Positions 1-9,156 of a DNA stretch of 54,326 nt are shown one piece after another. The notes under the pieces are model-generated. The model did not search any database and had not been told where the DNA came from. It was given only the letters and a program-made list of their open reading frames with translations. Each line of letters begins with the position of its first letter. Position 1 is the stretch's first letter. The position numbers and the translations under genes are program-made. The DNA is taken from assembly GCF_900108395.1 (NCBI RefSeq), contig NZ_FNXE01000021.1:1-54326 (forward strand). Reading direction: 5' to 3'. The DNA is from Paenimyroides marinum (GTDB lineage Bacteria > Bacteroidota > Bacteroidia > Flavobacteriales > Flavobacteriaceae).

Positions 1-174
1 CCCAACTGCGGACACAAGAAAGAAGAAACAATGCCGACAGACGCTTGTCAATATTTTTACGAATGTGAAAAATGCAAACAAGTTCTAAAACCAAAACAAG
101 GCGACTGCTGTGTTTATTGTAGTTACGGAAGTGTTGCTTGTCCACCAATTCAGCAGGACAAAAAATGTTGCTGA
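1..174 (+). CDS. GDCCVxC-family small Cys-rich protein (5' end outside window)
   Basis: The window opens inside this gene. The visible 57 codons end at TGA 172-174 and carry ten cysteines: a CGHKKEETMPTDAC segment, a CEKCK knuckle and the signature GDCCVYCSYGSVACPPIQ, ending in KKCC. This matches the GDCCVxC (seleno)protein family, about 70 residues long, so only a dozen or so N-terminal residues are missing. The family has no proven biochemical role; it is found beside mercury and other metal transporter genes, and a thiol-based metal-binding role is the usual inference. Cysteine, not selenocysteine, occupies the GDCC motif here. Its position directly before mobC, where a relaxase gene is normally expected, suggests metal cargo inserted into the mobilisation region. 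Confidence 0.8.
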   Translation, partial: PNCGHKKEETMPTDACQYFYECEKCKQVLKPKQGDCCVYCSYGSVACPPIQQDKKCC

Positions 175-371
175 CGGACAGAAAACAGAAGAGCAACTAA
201 AAGTATTTTTTATTTGGATGCTTCATAAATGTTACGATACAAAAGGATCATAGAAGCTACAACTCTTATCACTTCGCCAAACACTGCCACGCACCGCCAT
301 TGACTGCCACATTCTTATAGCCGCTGTGTAGAGCCTTTAAATTCACGCCCGAACATTAAAACTAAAAAAGA

Positions 372-2375
372 ATGCAGGGAGAAGACGATTTAAGAGGTTT
401 AGCCAAAATAATGGCTTTTATGCGGGCAGTCAGTATTCTTTTGGTGCTGATGCACCTTTATTGGTTCTGCTACGGGTTCTTTTTAGAACGTGGTTGGACG
501 TTGGAAATAATCAACAAGATATTAGGCAATTTCGACCGGACGGCGGGCTTGTTTTCACATACCCTTTATACCAAGGCGTTCGCTTTGGTTTTGCTTGCTT
601 TGAGTTGTTTGGGAACGAAAGGCGTAAAGAATGAGAAGATAACCTGGGCTAAAATCTACGTGGCTTTGGGCGTTGGTTTTGTGCTGTTCTTTCTGAACAC
701 GCCGTTGTTAAAGCTATCTCCGGTAATAGGCACATTTCTGTATATCCTTACTATCTCGTTAGGTTATATCGCTTTGCTGATGGCTGGCGTGTGGATGAGC
801 CGTTTGCTTCGTACTAATCTGATGGACGATGTTTTCAACAACGAGAACGAGAGCTTTCAGCAGGAAACAAAGCTGATGGAAAACGAGTATTCTGTCAATC
901 TTCCTACCAAATTTTACTACAAAGGCAAATGGAACAACGGTTGGATAAACATTGTAAATCCTTTCAGAGCATCAATCGTGTTGGGTACTCCGGGTTCAGG
1001 AAAATCGTATGCCATCGTAAACAATTACATCAAGCAACAGATTGAGAAAGGCTTTAGTATGTACATTTACGATTTTAAGTTTGACGACCTTTCTACCATT
1101 GCCTACAATCATTTATTGAAGCATCGGGATAAGTACAAAGTTCAACCCAAATTCTATGTCATCAACTTTGATGACCCACGCAAGAGCCACCGTTGTAACC
1201 CGTTAAATCCCGATTTTATGACGGACATTTCTGATGCTTACGAAGCGGCTTATACCATAATGCTGAACCTCAATCGAAGTTGGATACAGAAGCAAGGAGA
1301 TTTTTTCGTGGAAAGCCCAATTATCCTATTGGCTGCCATTATTTGGTATCTGAAAATCTATGAGAACGGTAAGTATTGTACATTCCCACACGCCATTGAA
1401 TTGCTGAATAAAAAGTATTCGGACGTATTTACCATTCTGACCTCATATTCCGATTTGGAAAACTATCTTTCTCCGTTTATGGATGCCTGGCAAGGTGGCG
1501 CACAAGACCAATTGCAGGGGCAGATTGCATCGGCAAAAATTCCTTTGTCAAGAATGATTAGCCCGCAATTGTATTGGGTAATGACCGGGGATGATTTTAC
1601 GCTTGACATCAACAATCCGAAAGAACCTAAAATTTTGTGTGTAGGTAACAATCCCGACCGTCAAAATATCTACTCCGCAGCTTTGGGATTGTACAATTCG
1701 AGAATTGTTAAGCTCATCAACAAAAAAGGGCAATTAAAGAGTTCAGTAATCATAGATGAGTTGCCCACAATTTATTTTAGGGGACTGGACAATCTCATCG
1801 CAACTGCGAGAAGTAATAAGGTAGCTGTGTGTTTGGGCTTTCAGGATTTTTCGCAGTTAATACGGGATTACGGAGATAAAGAGGCAAAAGTTATCCAAAA
1901 TACCGTAGGTAATGTATTCAGTGGGCAGGTTGTGGGCGAAACCGCAAAGAGCTTGTCAGAACGGTTCGGAAAAGTATTGCAGAAACGTCAGAGTATGACC
2001 ATCAACCGAAATGATAAATCAACTTCGATTTCTACGCAATTAGACAGCCTTATTCCTGCTTCTAAAATTTCAACTTTGACACAGGGTATGTTTGTTGGTG
2101 CTATATCCGACAACTTTGACGAGCGTATCGAGCAAAAGATATTTCACGCAGAAATAGTGGTCGATAATGATAAAGTTTCCGCAGAAACCAAAGCGTATCA
2201 GAAGATACCGCAGATTTTATCTTTTGCTGATAAAAACGGCAACGATAATATGAAGCAAGAGATTGAAAGCAACTACCGCCAGATAAAATCCGACATTGTA
2301 CACATTGTTGAAAGTGAAATAGAGCGTATCAAGAACGACCCGAACTTACAGCATTTGATACAGCAAGAACAATAA
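372..2375 (+). CDS. mobC: MobC/TraG-like conjugative coupling protein (YWFCY type)
   Basis: The 667-residue product is a type IV coupling ATPase that would link the relaxase-DNA complex to the mating channel at the inner membrane. The N-terminus has the YWFCY signature (residues 30-34) and about four membrane segments (roughly 14-36, 66-82, 95-112, 118-140). The cytoplasmic part has a Walker A motif GTPGSGKS (205-212) and a Walker B motif VIIDELP (459-465), as in the MobC proteins of CTnDOT-like Bacteroidota elements. Length is normal. The start is ATG after an A-rich leader ending AAAAAAGA. The usual upstream neighbour, a relaxase gene, is not seen; a metal-type gene lies 197 nt upstream instead. 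Family assignment is firm; the mobC name follows the Bacteroides scheme. Confidence 0.9.
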   Translation: MQGEDDLRGLAKIMAFMRAVSILLVLMHLYWFCYGFFLERGWTLEIINKILGNFDRTAGLFSHTLYTKAFALVLLALSCLGTKGVKNEKITWAKIYVALGVGFVLFFLNTPLLKLSPVIGTFLYILTISLGYIALLMAGVWMSRLLRTNLMDDVFNNENESFQQETKLMENEYSVNLPTKFYYKGKWNNGWINIVNPFRASIVLGTPGSGKSYAIVNNYIKQQIEKGFSMYIYDFKFDDLSTIAYNHLLKHRDKYKVQPKFYVINFDDPRKSHRCNPLNPDFMTDISDAYEAAYTIMLNLNRSWIQKQGDFFVESPIILLAAIIWYLKIYENGKYCTFPHAIELLNKKYSDVFTILTSYSDLENYLSPFMDAWQGGAQDQLQGQIASAKIPLSRMISPQLYWVMTGDDFTLDINNPKEPKILCVGNNPDRQNIYSAALGLYNSRIVKLINKKGQLKSSVIIDELPTIYFRGLDNLIATARSNKVAVCLGFQDFSQLIRDYGDKEAKVIQNTVGNVFSGQVVGETAKSLSERFGKVLQKRQSMTINRNDKSTSISTQLDSLIPASKISTLTQGMFVGAISDNFDERIEQKIFHAEIVVDNDKVSAETKAYQKIPQILSFADKNGNDNMKQEIESNYRQIKSDIVHIVESEIERIKNDPNLQHLIQQEQ

Positions 2376-2397
2376 ACGCATTAAATAAAGGACTAAG

Positions 2398-2446
2398 AAT
2401 GTTGGTGGTGCTTCTTCTTGAATTTAGATGGAGTGTCGCCAACATT
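2398..2446 (+). terminator. Possible terminator hairpin after mobC
   Basis: AATGTTGG (2398-2405) and CCAACATT (2439-2446) are exact inverted repeats separated by 33 nt, and the right arm runs into a T tract (TTTTTTT to 2451). The loop is long for a simple intrinsic terminator, so this could also be a recombination scar at the cargo border. It sits 22 nt after the mobC stop, where the backbone ends and metal cargo begins. Confidence 0.4.
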
Positions 2447-2546
2447 TTTTTGAACAGTTTATAAAACAAATATTCGGAATGAAAAATGATGATTATAAAA
2501 TAGTAATTTTTCAAAACAATGCAATGCCATTGCATTACTTTTTTAC

Positions 2547-2554
2547 TAACTTTG
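2547..2554 (+). promoter_or_regulatory. Bacteroidota -7 promoter element TAACTTTG
   Basis: TAACTTTG matches the TAnnTTTG -7 consensus of Bacteroidota sigma-ABfr promoters. It ends only 9 nt before the ATG at 2564, so the transcript would have a very short or no leader. It probably drives the zinc/divalent-metal module. Confidence 0.55.
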
Positions 2555-2563
2555 CAAAAGAAT

Positions 2564-2902
2564 ATGAAAGTCTTTTACTCCATATTGGCAATTTATATGA
2601 TGACGGTATTTTTAATGCCGTGTACCGATATGTATGAAAAGGACAACTTTCAAAACCATAACCATTCGGAAGAATTAACCCATCAAGGAAGCCACGACCA
2701 TCAGGAAACAACTGATATGTGCAGTCCATTTTGTTTATGCGGTTGTTGTGGAATAGTTTCAGGTATAGTGCTTCAATGGAATGTATACAGCTTAGTTAAG
2801 GCGAAGACTTTTGACCTTTCTAAGCCTAAAGTTTATTATAAATGTACCTTTATATCCCACTATCTGGGGGGAATTTGGCAACCGCCAAAGATTAATGCAT
2901 AA
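2564..2902 (+). CDS. Small secreted Cys/His-rich protein, DUF6660-like
   Basis: A 112-residue protein with an N-terminal hydrophobic signal (MKVFYSILAIYMMTVF), a His-rich stretch (QNHNHSEE...HQGSHDHQE), a cysteine cluster CSPFCLCGCC and a C-terminal IWQPPKINA. It resembles the DUF6660-type proteins found before CzcA/CusA-type efflux genes in Bacteroidota; no activity is established. His and Cys clusters suggest periplasmic metal binding (inference). I prefer ATG 2564 over an in-frame ATG at 2519 because it places the signal peptide at the N-terminus and lies just after the -7 box. The efflux gene follows about 130 nt later. A second small protein at 15587 ends in a similar IWxPPKI motif. Confidence 0.65.
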   Translation: MKVFYSILAIYMMTVFLMPCTDMYEKDNFQNHNHSEELTHQGSHDHQETTDMCSPFCLCGCCGIVSGIVLQWNVYSLVKAKTFDLSKPKVYYKCTFISHYLGGIWQPPKINA

Positions 2903-3034
2903 TTTTTAATGTTTTAATGATTATAGCTTTTTGCGTACAGCAACAAGCTGAATGTTTTGGGTCATACTTCGTATTTCTCGTATTCATAATCATTGCAATT
3001 TATCATTAATTATTCATCATTAATCACAATAGAA

Positions 3035-6000
3035 GTGTTAAATAGTATTATAAAATTCTCTATAAAGAATAAGTTCATTATAGGATTGATGACCTTGTTT
3101 CTCATCATTTGGGGGGTATGGAGTGCCAAGCAAATCCCCATTGATGCCCAACCTGACATTACAAACAATCAGGTTCAGATTATTACCCTGTCGCCTACAT
3201 TGGCAGGACAAGAAGTAGAACAATTAGTAACATTTCCCGTAGAGCAAAGTATCGTTAATCTTCCAAAAGTAGAAGAGATAAGAAGTGTTTCAAGATTTGG
3301 ATTATCTGTTGTAACCGTTGTCTTTCAAGATAATGTCGATATTTATTTTGCACGACAGTTAGTAAGCCAACAGCTGAAAGAAGCACAAGACCAGATACCT
3401 GACGGGATTGGAACACCTGAACTTGCTCCTGTCAGTACAGGTCTTGGCGAAGTGTACCAATATATTCTTCATCCCAAAGAAGGCAGTGAAGACAAATATT
3501 CCGCAATGGATTTGCGGACAATGCAGGACTGGATTGTTGCCAGACAACTTTACGGTACTCCGGGAATTGCAGAAGTCAATAGTTTCGGTGGTTTGCTTAA
3601 ACAGTACGAAGTTTCTATCGACCCAAACCGCATCAAGGCAATGGACGTTAGTATTTCCGATATTTTTACCGCCCTCGAAAACAACAACCAAAATACCGGA
3701 GGTGCATATATCGATAAGAAGCCCAATGCTTACTTTATTCGCGGGATTGGTCTGGTTACTTCATTGGAAGATGTAGGAAATATCGTCGTTAAAAATACAG
3801 GTAGCGTTCCGGTATTTATCAAAGATGTGGCAGAAGTACAATTTGGTCACGCAACCCGGTACGGAGCATTGACCTATAATGGCGAAGTAGATGCTGTGGG
3901 TGGGATTGTAATGATGTTGAAGGGAGAAAACACCTCTGAAGTTGTAAAAAGTATCAAAGAAAAAATACCGGTTATCCAACAATCTCTACCCGAAGACGTG
4001 GTCATAGAACCATTTTTAGACAGAATGGATTTGGTTGATAGAGCGATAAGTACGGTTCAAAAGAACCTCATTGAGGGCGCACTGATTGTTATTTTTGTAT
4101 TAATTCTATTCCTGGGGAATTTCAGAGCAGGACTGATTGTAGCCTCAGCCATACCGCTATCTATGCTTTTTGCGTTGGGAATGATGCGGCTGTTTGGTGT
4201 AAGTGCCAACCTGATGAGTATGGGGGCTATTGATTTCGGATTGGTAATAGATGGTTCCCTGATTGTTGTTGAAGCGACAATGCATCATTTGGGCTTGCGG
4301 AAATCCACACAAAGACTTACGCAGGCAGAAATGGATGAAGAGGTATATGAATCTGCACGGAAAATTCGTACGAGTGCCGCATTTGGCGAAGTTATCATCC
4401 TCATTGTCTATATCCCTATCCTTACTTTGGTGGGTATAGAGGGTAAAATGTTTACGCCAATGGCACAGACTGTAAGTTTCGCCATTTTGGGAGCTTTGAT
4501 TTTGTCCTTTACCTATATCCCGATGATGAGTGCCTTGTGTCTGTCTAAAAAACCGATTACCAAAAGGAATTTTTCAGACAAAATGATGGACTATCTTCAA
4601 GGGGTTTATAAGCCTTTGTTAGAAAAAGCCATTCGGATAAAATATGTGATTATTGCGGTTGCCGTTGGGCTGTTTACCATAAGTATATTTCTATTTTCAC
4701 GGATGGGCGGAGAGTTCCTGCCAAAATTGGGCGAGGGCGATTTTGCTTTCCACTGTATCCTGCCACAAGGAACATCGCTTAGCCAAAGTCTGGAAACCTC
4801 TATGCAGGCATCAAGGATAATCAAGGAATTTGACGAAGTGAGAATGGTCGTAGGCAAGACTGGTGCTGCCGAAGTACCGACAGACCCGATGCCTCCCGAA
4901 GCCACTGACCTGATGATTATCCTAAAACCGCAGGACGAATGGAAAACAAAAAAATCCTATGACGAGCTTTCCAATGAAATGATGGAGAAACTTAAAGTTA
5001 TTCCCGGTGTATTCTTTGAAGCCAATCAGCCGATACAGATGCGTTTTAATGAGTTGATGACAGGTATCAGGCAAGATGTAGCCGTTAAGATATTCGGAGA
5101 AGACCTCGACAGTTTGTTGGTTTATGCGAATAAAGCGAATGCTATTATTCAAACAGTAGAAGGTGCGACCGCTCCGCAGGTAGAGCGGGTAGCAGGTCTT
5201 CCCCAAATCAATATCGAATACGACCGTACCCGAATAGCCAACTATGGCTTGAATGTACAGGAGATAAATGATATTGTCAGCACTGCGTTCGCAGGTAAAT
5301 CAGCAGGTGTTATTTATGAAAACGAACGAAGATTTGATTTGGTGGTAAGGCTTGATGAAGAACACCGCAGTTCCATTGAGGATGTGAGCAATTTGTTTAT
5401 TCCACTTCCAAACGGAGAGCAGGTTCCACTTTCGCAGGTTGCCAACATTGACTATAAATTAGGTCCTGCACAAATCAGTCGTGAAGGAGGAAAACGAAGG
5501 ATATATATCGGATTTAATGTACAAGGGCGGGATGTAGCAAGTGTTGTAGAAGAAATTCAGGATAAGTTGGCTGAACAGGTTAAGCTACCGACAGGATATT
5601 ATTTTACCTATGGCGGTCAGTTTGAGAACCTCCAAAAAGCTACTGACAGATTACTGATTGCAGTACCTATCGCCCTGCTTTTGATTTTTATCCTGCTATA
5701 CTTCACGTTCCATTCGTTCAAGGAAGCCGTTTTGGTCTATACGGCTATCCCGATGAGTGCCATTGGAGGCGTATTTGCCCTTTTATTGCGGGATATGCCA
5801 TTCAGCATATCGGCAGGTGTCGGATTTATTGCTCTGTTCGGTGTTGCTGTTCTGAACGGGATTGTACTGATTGCCACGTTCAATAGACTGGAGAAAGAGG
5901 GTTGGAACGAGATTGTTCCGAGAATTATCGAGGGAGCTAAAACAAGGCTTAGGCCTGTATTGATGACAGCATCAGTGGCAAGTTTAGGCTTTTTACCAAT

Positions 6001-7393
6001 GGCATTAAGTACAAGTGCAGGTGCAGAAGTACAAAAACCGTTGGCAACGGTGGTTATCGGCGGATTGATTTCAGCAACGGCATTGACGTTGTTCGTACTG
6101 CCTTTACTGTACCTCGTATTTATGAGAAATCATAAGCCTACGAAAAATAATAAAATGAAAGCCATAACACCTGTATTGTTGCTGTTTGTGTTCTTAGGTT
6201 TTTCTCAAAACAGTAATGCACAAAATCCGGTAAATGTAGATAGAGCTATTGAGATAGCTATGGAAAATAACCCTCAGCTCCGTTCCAAAAATTTGGATAT
6301 TCAATCTGCCCAAAGCCTAAGCAAGACAGCATTTGAACTGCCGAAGACCAATGCAAATTTCCAATATGGGAATAACGAGGGCTTTGAGTACAATGACGGT
6401 TTCCAAATTTCGCAGACCATACCCTTTCCAACACTTTTTGGGGTAAAGAAGAACCTTGTCAAAGAGCAGGTCAAAGGTCAGCAGTGGGCGAAGGCACTTA
6501 CAGAAAATGAACTGAAAAAGCAGGTAAGAACCTATTATTATCAGTTGGAATATTTGGAGCATAACGCTTCGGTTTTAAAGTATCTTGATAGTATTTATTC
6601 AGACTTTATCCGTGTGGCGGAACTGCGGTATAAAACGGGAGATATAGGTAAATTAGACGTTAATACAGCAACCACCAAGAAAGGGGAAATAAGTCTTTTG
6701 TATCAACAAAACGAGGTTTTAAGACAGAACGCCTATCAGAACCTTAAAAACTTGATGCAGACACAGGAAGACTTCACAATTGAACCCCAACCGGATTATA
6801 CGCCATTGCTGTTAAGCTCTTTCATTGACAGTTCGGCTGTTGCAAATCATCCGAGCATTCAGCTATTGTACCAAGAGGCGAAAATCGCCGAACAGAACAA
6901 AAAATTGGAACGGGCAAATAGCCTGCCTGATTTTACGTTCGGTTATAATAACATATCGCTGATAGGAATGCACAGTAAAAATGGTGTAGAGCAATTTTAT
7001 GGCAGAGGACAACGGTTTAGTTTTGTTGATGTAGGTATTACAATCCCAATTTTTACCACCACCAAAGCAAAAATTCGCTCGCTTGATTACAAGAAACAAT
7101 CATTGGAATTAAATGCGCAATGGCAGGAACAACAGCTTAAAACGGAATTGGCAAACGCCTTGAAACAATACGAACAGAATGTAGCGCAGTTTACCTATTT
7201 CAAGGAGCAGGCACTTCCCAATGCTGATGAGATTATCAATGCTGCAAAGCTGGGCTACAGTACCGGAGATATTTCTTATGTGGAGTATCTCTACGCCTTG
7301 CAGACCACAGCCGATATTCAGCTTAATTATTTAAAGAGCATACAGCAAATTAATGAGGCTGTAACGCTTATCCATTCATTAATCAGTAAATAA
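3035..7393 (+). CDS. CzcA/CusA-type heavy-metal RND pump fused to a TolC-like outer-membrane factor
   Basis: An HME-RND proton-driven exporter that moves metal ions from periplasm or cytoplasm through the outer membrane. Residues 1-1040 form a full RND protomer; the fourth-helix proton relay reads D400-FGLVI-D406-...E413, the D/D/E pattern of CzcA-like (Zn/Co/Cd/Ni) pumps rather than the Cu/Ag CusA pattern. Residues about 1041-1452 are a complete outer-membrane factor of the CzcC/TolC type. The junction contains an apparently intact signal peptide (MKAITPVLLLFVFLGF...SNA, beginning at ATG 6155) in frame with no stop between. Such fusions are common in Bacteroidota. I choose GTG 3035 because homologues begin (M)LNSIIKFSIKNK; a TTG at 2993 would add 14 atypical residues. 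The adaptor gene follows after 8 nt. Confidence 0.9.
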   Translation: MLNSIIKFSIKNKFIIGLMTLFLIIWGVWSAKQIPIDAQPDITNNQVQIITLSPTLAGQEVEQLVTFPVEQSIVNLPKVEEIRSVSRFGLSVVTVVFQDNVDIYFARQLVSQQLKEAQDQIPDGIGTPELAPVSTGLGEVYQYILHPKEGSEDKYSAMDLRTMQDWIVARQLYGTPGIAEVNSFGGLLKQYEVSIDPNRIKAMDVSISDIFTALENNNQNTGGAYIDKKPNAYFIRGIGLVTSLEDVGNIVVKNTGSVPVFIKDVAEVQFGHATRYGALTYNGEVDAVGGIVMMLKGENTSEVVKSIKEKIPVIQQSLPEDVVIEPFLDRMDLVDRAISTVQKNLIEGALIVIFVLILFLGNFRAGLIVASAIPLSMLFALGMMRLFGVSANLMSMGAIDFGLVIDGSLIVVEATMHHLGLRKSTQRLTQAEMDEEVYESARKIRTSAAFGEVIILIVYIPILTLVGIEGKMFTPMAQTVSFAILGALILSFTYIPMMSALCLSKKPITKRNFSDKMMDYLQGVYKPLLEKAIRIKYVIIAVAVGLFTISIFLFSRMGGEFLPKLGEGDFAFHCILPQGTSLSQSLETSMQASRIIKEFDEVRMVVGKTGAAEVPTDPMPPEATDLMIILKPQDEWKTKKSYDELSNEMMEKLKVIPGVFFEANQPIQMRFNELMTGIRQDVAVKIFGEDLDSLLVYANKANAIIQTVEGATAPQVERVAGLPQINIEYDRTRIANYGLNVQEINDIVSTAFAGKSAGVIYENERRFDLVVRLDEEHRSSIEDVSNLFIPLPNGEQVPLSQVANIDYKLGPAQISREGGKRRIYIGFNVQGRDVASVVEEIQDKLAEQVKLPTGYYFTYGGQFENLQKATDRLLIAVPIALLLIFILLYFTFHSFKEAVLVYTAIPMSAIGGVFALLLRDMPFSISAGVGFIALFGVAVLNGIVLIATFNRLEKEGWNEIVPRIIEGAKTRLRPVLMTASVASLGFLPMALSTSAGAEVQKPLATVVIGGLISATALTLFVLPLLYLVFMRNHKPTKNNKMKAITPVLLLFVFLGFSQNSNAQNPVNVDRAIEIAMENNPQLRSKNLDIQSAQSLSKTAFELPKTNANFQYGNNEGFEYNDGFQISQTIPFPTLFGVKKNLVKEQVKGQQWAKALTENELKKQVRTYYYQLEYLEHNASVLKYLDSIYSDFIRVAELRYKTGDIGKLDVNTATTKKGEISLLYQQNEVLRQNAYQNLKNLMQTQEDFTIEPQPDYTPLLLSSFIDSSAVANHPSIQLLYQEAKIAEQNKKLERANSLPDFTFGYNNISLIGMHSKNGVEQFYGRGQRFSFVDVGITIPIFTTTKAKIRSLDYKKQSLELNAQWQEQQLKTELANALKQYEQNVAQFTYFKEQALPNADEIINAAKLGYSTGDISYVEYLYALQTTADIQLNYLKSIQQINEAVTLIHSLISK

Positions 7394-7401
7394 TACAATA
7401 T

Positions 7402-8673
7402 ATGAAACGTACCATAAATAAGATAGTTTTTAGCGTTCTTGTCCTCGTAGCAATCTTTGCTTTCAACGCCTGTACAAATAACCATAAAGAGGGCGACGGG
7501 CATAATCACGGAACGGAAGCAGAAACAACAACGGACGAACACGAAGAAGAAGAAGAAAATGTTGCAGTGCTGACCGATGAGCAGATGAAAGCCGTGGGTG
7601 TTGAAATCGGTTCAATTGAACAGAAGCAATTATCCGCAACATTGAAAGCCAATGGTGCATTGAGAGTTCCCAACAGCAACAAGGCAAATGCAACTTCAAT
7701 GTTTGGCGGCGTTATCAAATCCCTCAATGTGGAGATAGGCGATTTCGTGAAGAAAGGTCAGGTCATCGCCACTATTTCCAATCCGCAATTCATACAGTTG
7801 CAGGAAGAATACCTAAGCATCAATAGCCGTATAGAATTTGCAGAGCAGGAAGTGGCAAGACAAAGAGAGCTAAACGAGGGAAATGCAGGTGCAAAGAAAA
7901 ACCTTCAAAGTGCCACTACCGAATTGAACACGTTGAGAACACGAAAAGCATCGTTACAACAACAAATCCAAATGATGGGCATTAATCCGGCTTCCTTGTC
8001 AAATTCCAGCCTTAAATCCTCGTTGGTCGTTACAAGTCCGATAAGCGGTACGGTAAGTAACGTTTTCGCCAAAATCGGAAGCTATGTAGATGTGTCTTCG
8101 CCTATTGCCGAAATAATAGAAAACACAGCATTGCACTTGGACTTACAAGTTTATGAAAAAGATATTCCCCTAATCAAAATAGGTCAGAAAATAGATTTTG
8201 TCGTAACCAACAATCCCAATAAGACCTATTCTGCCGAAGTGTACAGTATTGGTTCATCTTTTAGCGGAGAGAGTAAGACCATTGCCGTTCACAGCAGAAT
8301 TACAGGCGATAAAACAGGATTGATTGACGGAATGAGCATAACCGGAACTGTCAGTTTAGATAATGTACTAAGTACGGCTGTACCCAATGAAGCGATTGTC
8401 AATGCAGACGGAAAGTATTACATCTTTTTGGTCAAGGAGCGGGAAGAAGAAGCTCACGACCATAAAGAGGGCGAAGCTCACGACCATAACCACGGTTCTG
8501 AAAAAGGAACTCAATTTGTAAGAATGGAAGTCGTTAAAGGTGCTACGCAATTGGGTTATACGGCAATTACACCTGTAAGTGAAATTCCGCACGGTGCGCA
8601 TATCGTGGTAAAAGGCGCGTTTTTTGTGAATGCAAAAATGGATGATTCGGGAGAACACGCCCACGCTCACTAA
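7402..8673 (+). CDS. Periplasmic adaptor lipoprotein of the metal RND pump (CzcB/CusB-like)
   Basis: The 423-residue membrane-fusion protein would bridge the RND pump and its outer-membrane part. It has a lipoprotein signal with lipobox FNAC (Cys24), then a His/Glu-rich segment, a barrel-sandwich/lipoyl half-motif around SLNVEIGDFVKKGQVI, a coiled-coil hairpin (about 130-190), the second lipoyl half (VVTSPISGTVSNVF) and beta-barrel/membrane-proximal domains. His-rich insertions (AHDHKEGEAHDHNHG and the terminal HAHAH) suggest zinc binding or delivery; they are usual in zinc/divalent adaptors of this phylum. Starts 8 nt after the fused pump gene, so co-transcribed. Its 3' end is followed after 13 nt by a Fur-family gene. 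Confidence 0.9.
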   Translation: MKRTINKIVFSVLVLVAIFAFNACTNNHKEGDGHNHGTEAETTTDEHEEEEENVAVLTDEQMKAVGVEIGSIEQKQLSATLKANGALRVPNSNKANATSMFGGVIKSLNVEIGDFVKKGQVIATISNPQFIQLQEEYLSINSRIEFAEQEVARQRELNEGNAGAKKNLQSATTELNTLRTRKASLQQQIQMMGINPASLSNSSLKSSLVVTSPISGTVSNVFAKIGSYVDVSSPIAEIIENTALHLDLQVYEKDIPLIKIGQKIDFVVTNNPNKTYSAEVYSIGSSFSGESKTIAVHSRITGDKTGLIDGMSITGTVSLDNVLSTAVPNEAIVNADGKYYIFLVKEREEEAHDHKEGEAHDHNHGSEKGTQFVRMEVVKGATQLGYTAITPVSEIPHGAHIVVKGAFFVNAKMDDSGEHAHAH

Positions 8674-8686
8674 AAAACATTGGATA

Positions 8687-9109
8687 ATGAAAAAAAACAT
8701 TGAACAGAAGCTGTTGTCAAAGAACACCAATCCGACAAGTATGCGGATATTGGTGTACGACTTCTTGGAGCAACAGCAGACAGCAATGTCCTTATCTGAA
8801 ATTGAGAGCCATTTTTATAAAGCAGACAGGGTTACGATTTACAGGACTTTGAAAACTTTTGAAGAAAAAGGCATTGTACACAGTATTCAGGAGAACACTA
8901 CGGTCAAGTATATTCTGTGCCACGATGGGTGTGATGAAAATACACACAAGGATTGGCACTTACATTTCTATTGTAAGATTTGTAAGCAGACAACCTGTAA
9001 GGAGGATTTTATAATACCGCAGAATGGAAGTCAGAATTACCGTATCGACGAACTAAAATTATTTGGTAAGGGAATTTGTGAAAACTGTTTAAAGGAGAGT
9101 TTGCAATAG
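8687..9109 (+). CDS. Fur-family metalloregulator (Zur/Fur-like)
   Basis: A 140-residue winged-helix repressor of the Fur superfamily. The recognition region is YKADRVTIYRTLKTFEEKG (residues 44-62), and the metal region includes H87, H91, H93 with CKIC (C96/C99) and a second CENC pair (C131/C134) forming the structural zinc site. I use ATG 8687; a longer reading from 8630 would overlap the adaptor gene by 44 nt and add residues not typical of the family. The location directly after a divalent-metal RND operon and before a ZntA-like ATPase suggests zinc-responsive control of this module, but whether it senses zinc or iron cannot be told from sequence alone. Confidence 0.85.
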   Translation: MKKNIEQKLLSKNTNPTSMRILVYDFLEQQQTAMSLSEIESHFYKADRVTIYRTLKTFEEKGIVHSIQENTTVKYILCHDGCDENTHKDWHLHFYCKICKQTTCKEDFIIPQNGSQNYRIDELKLFGKGICENCLKESLQ

Positions 9110-9129
9110 CATTGCAGGCTCTCCCTGTG

Positions 9130-9137
9130 TAACTTTG
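9130..9137 (+). promoter_or_regulatory. -7 promoter element TAACTTTG
   Basis: TAACTTTG fits TAnnTTTG and lies 19 nt before the ATG at 9157, giving a short normal leader. It would start a separate transcript for the transglutaminase-like and zinc ATPase genes. Confidence 0.5.
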
Positions 9138-9156
9138 TTATAAATATAAATGTGTT

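Noticed and set aside
283..310. Direct repeats ACTGCCAC as integron attC or CRISPR-like repeat
   Set aside because: Only two copies of 8 nt, no inverted core sites; not enough for either.
2993..3034. TTG start 14 codons upstream for the RND fusion
   Set aside because: Homologues begin at the LNSIIKFSIKN motif, where GTG 3035 is placed; extra residues are not conserved-looking.
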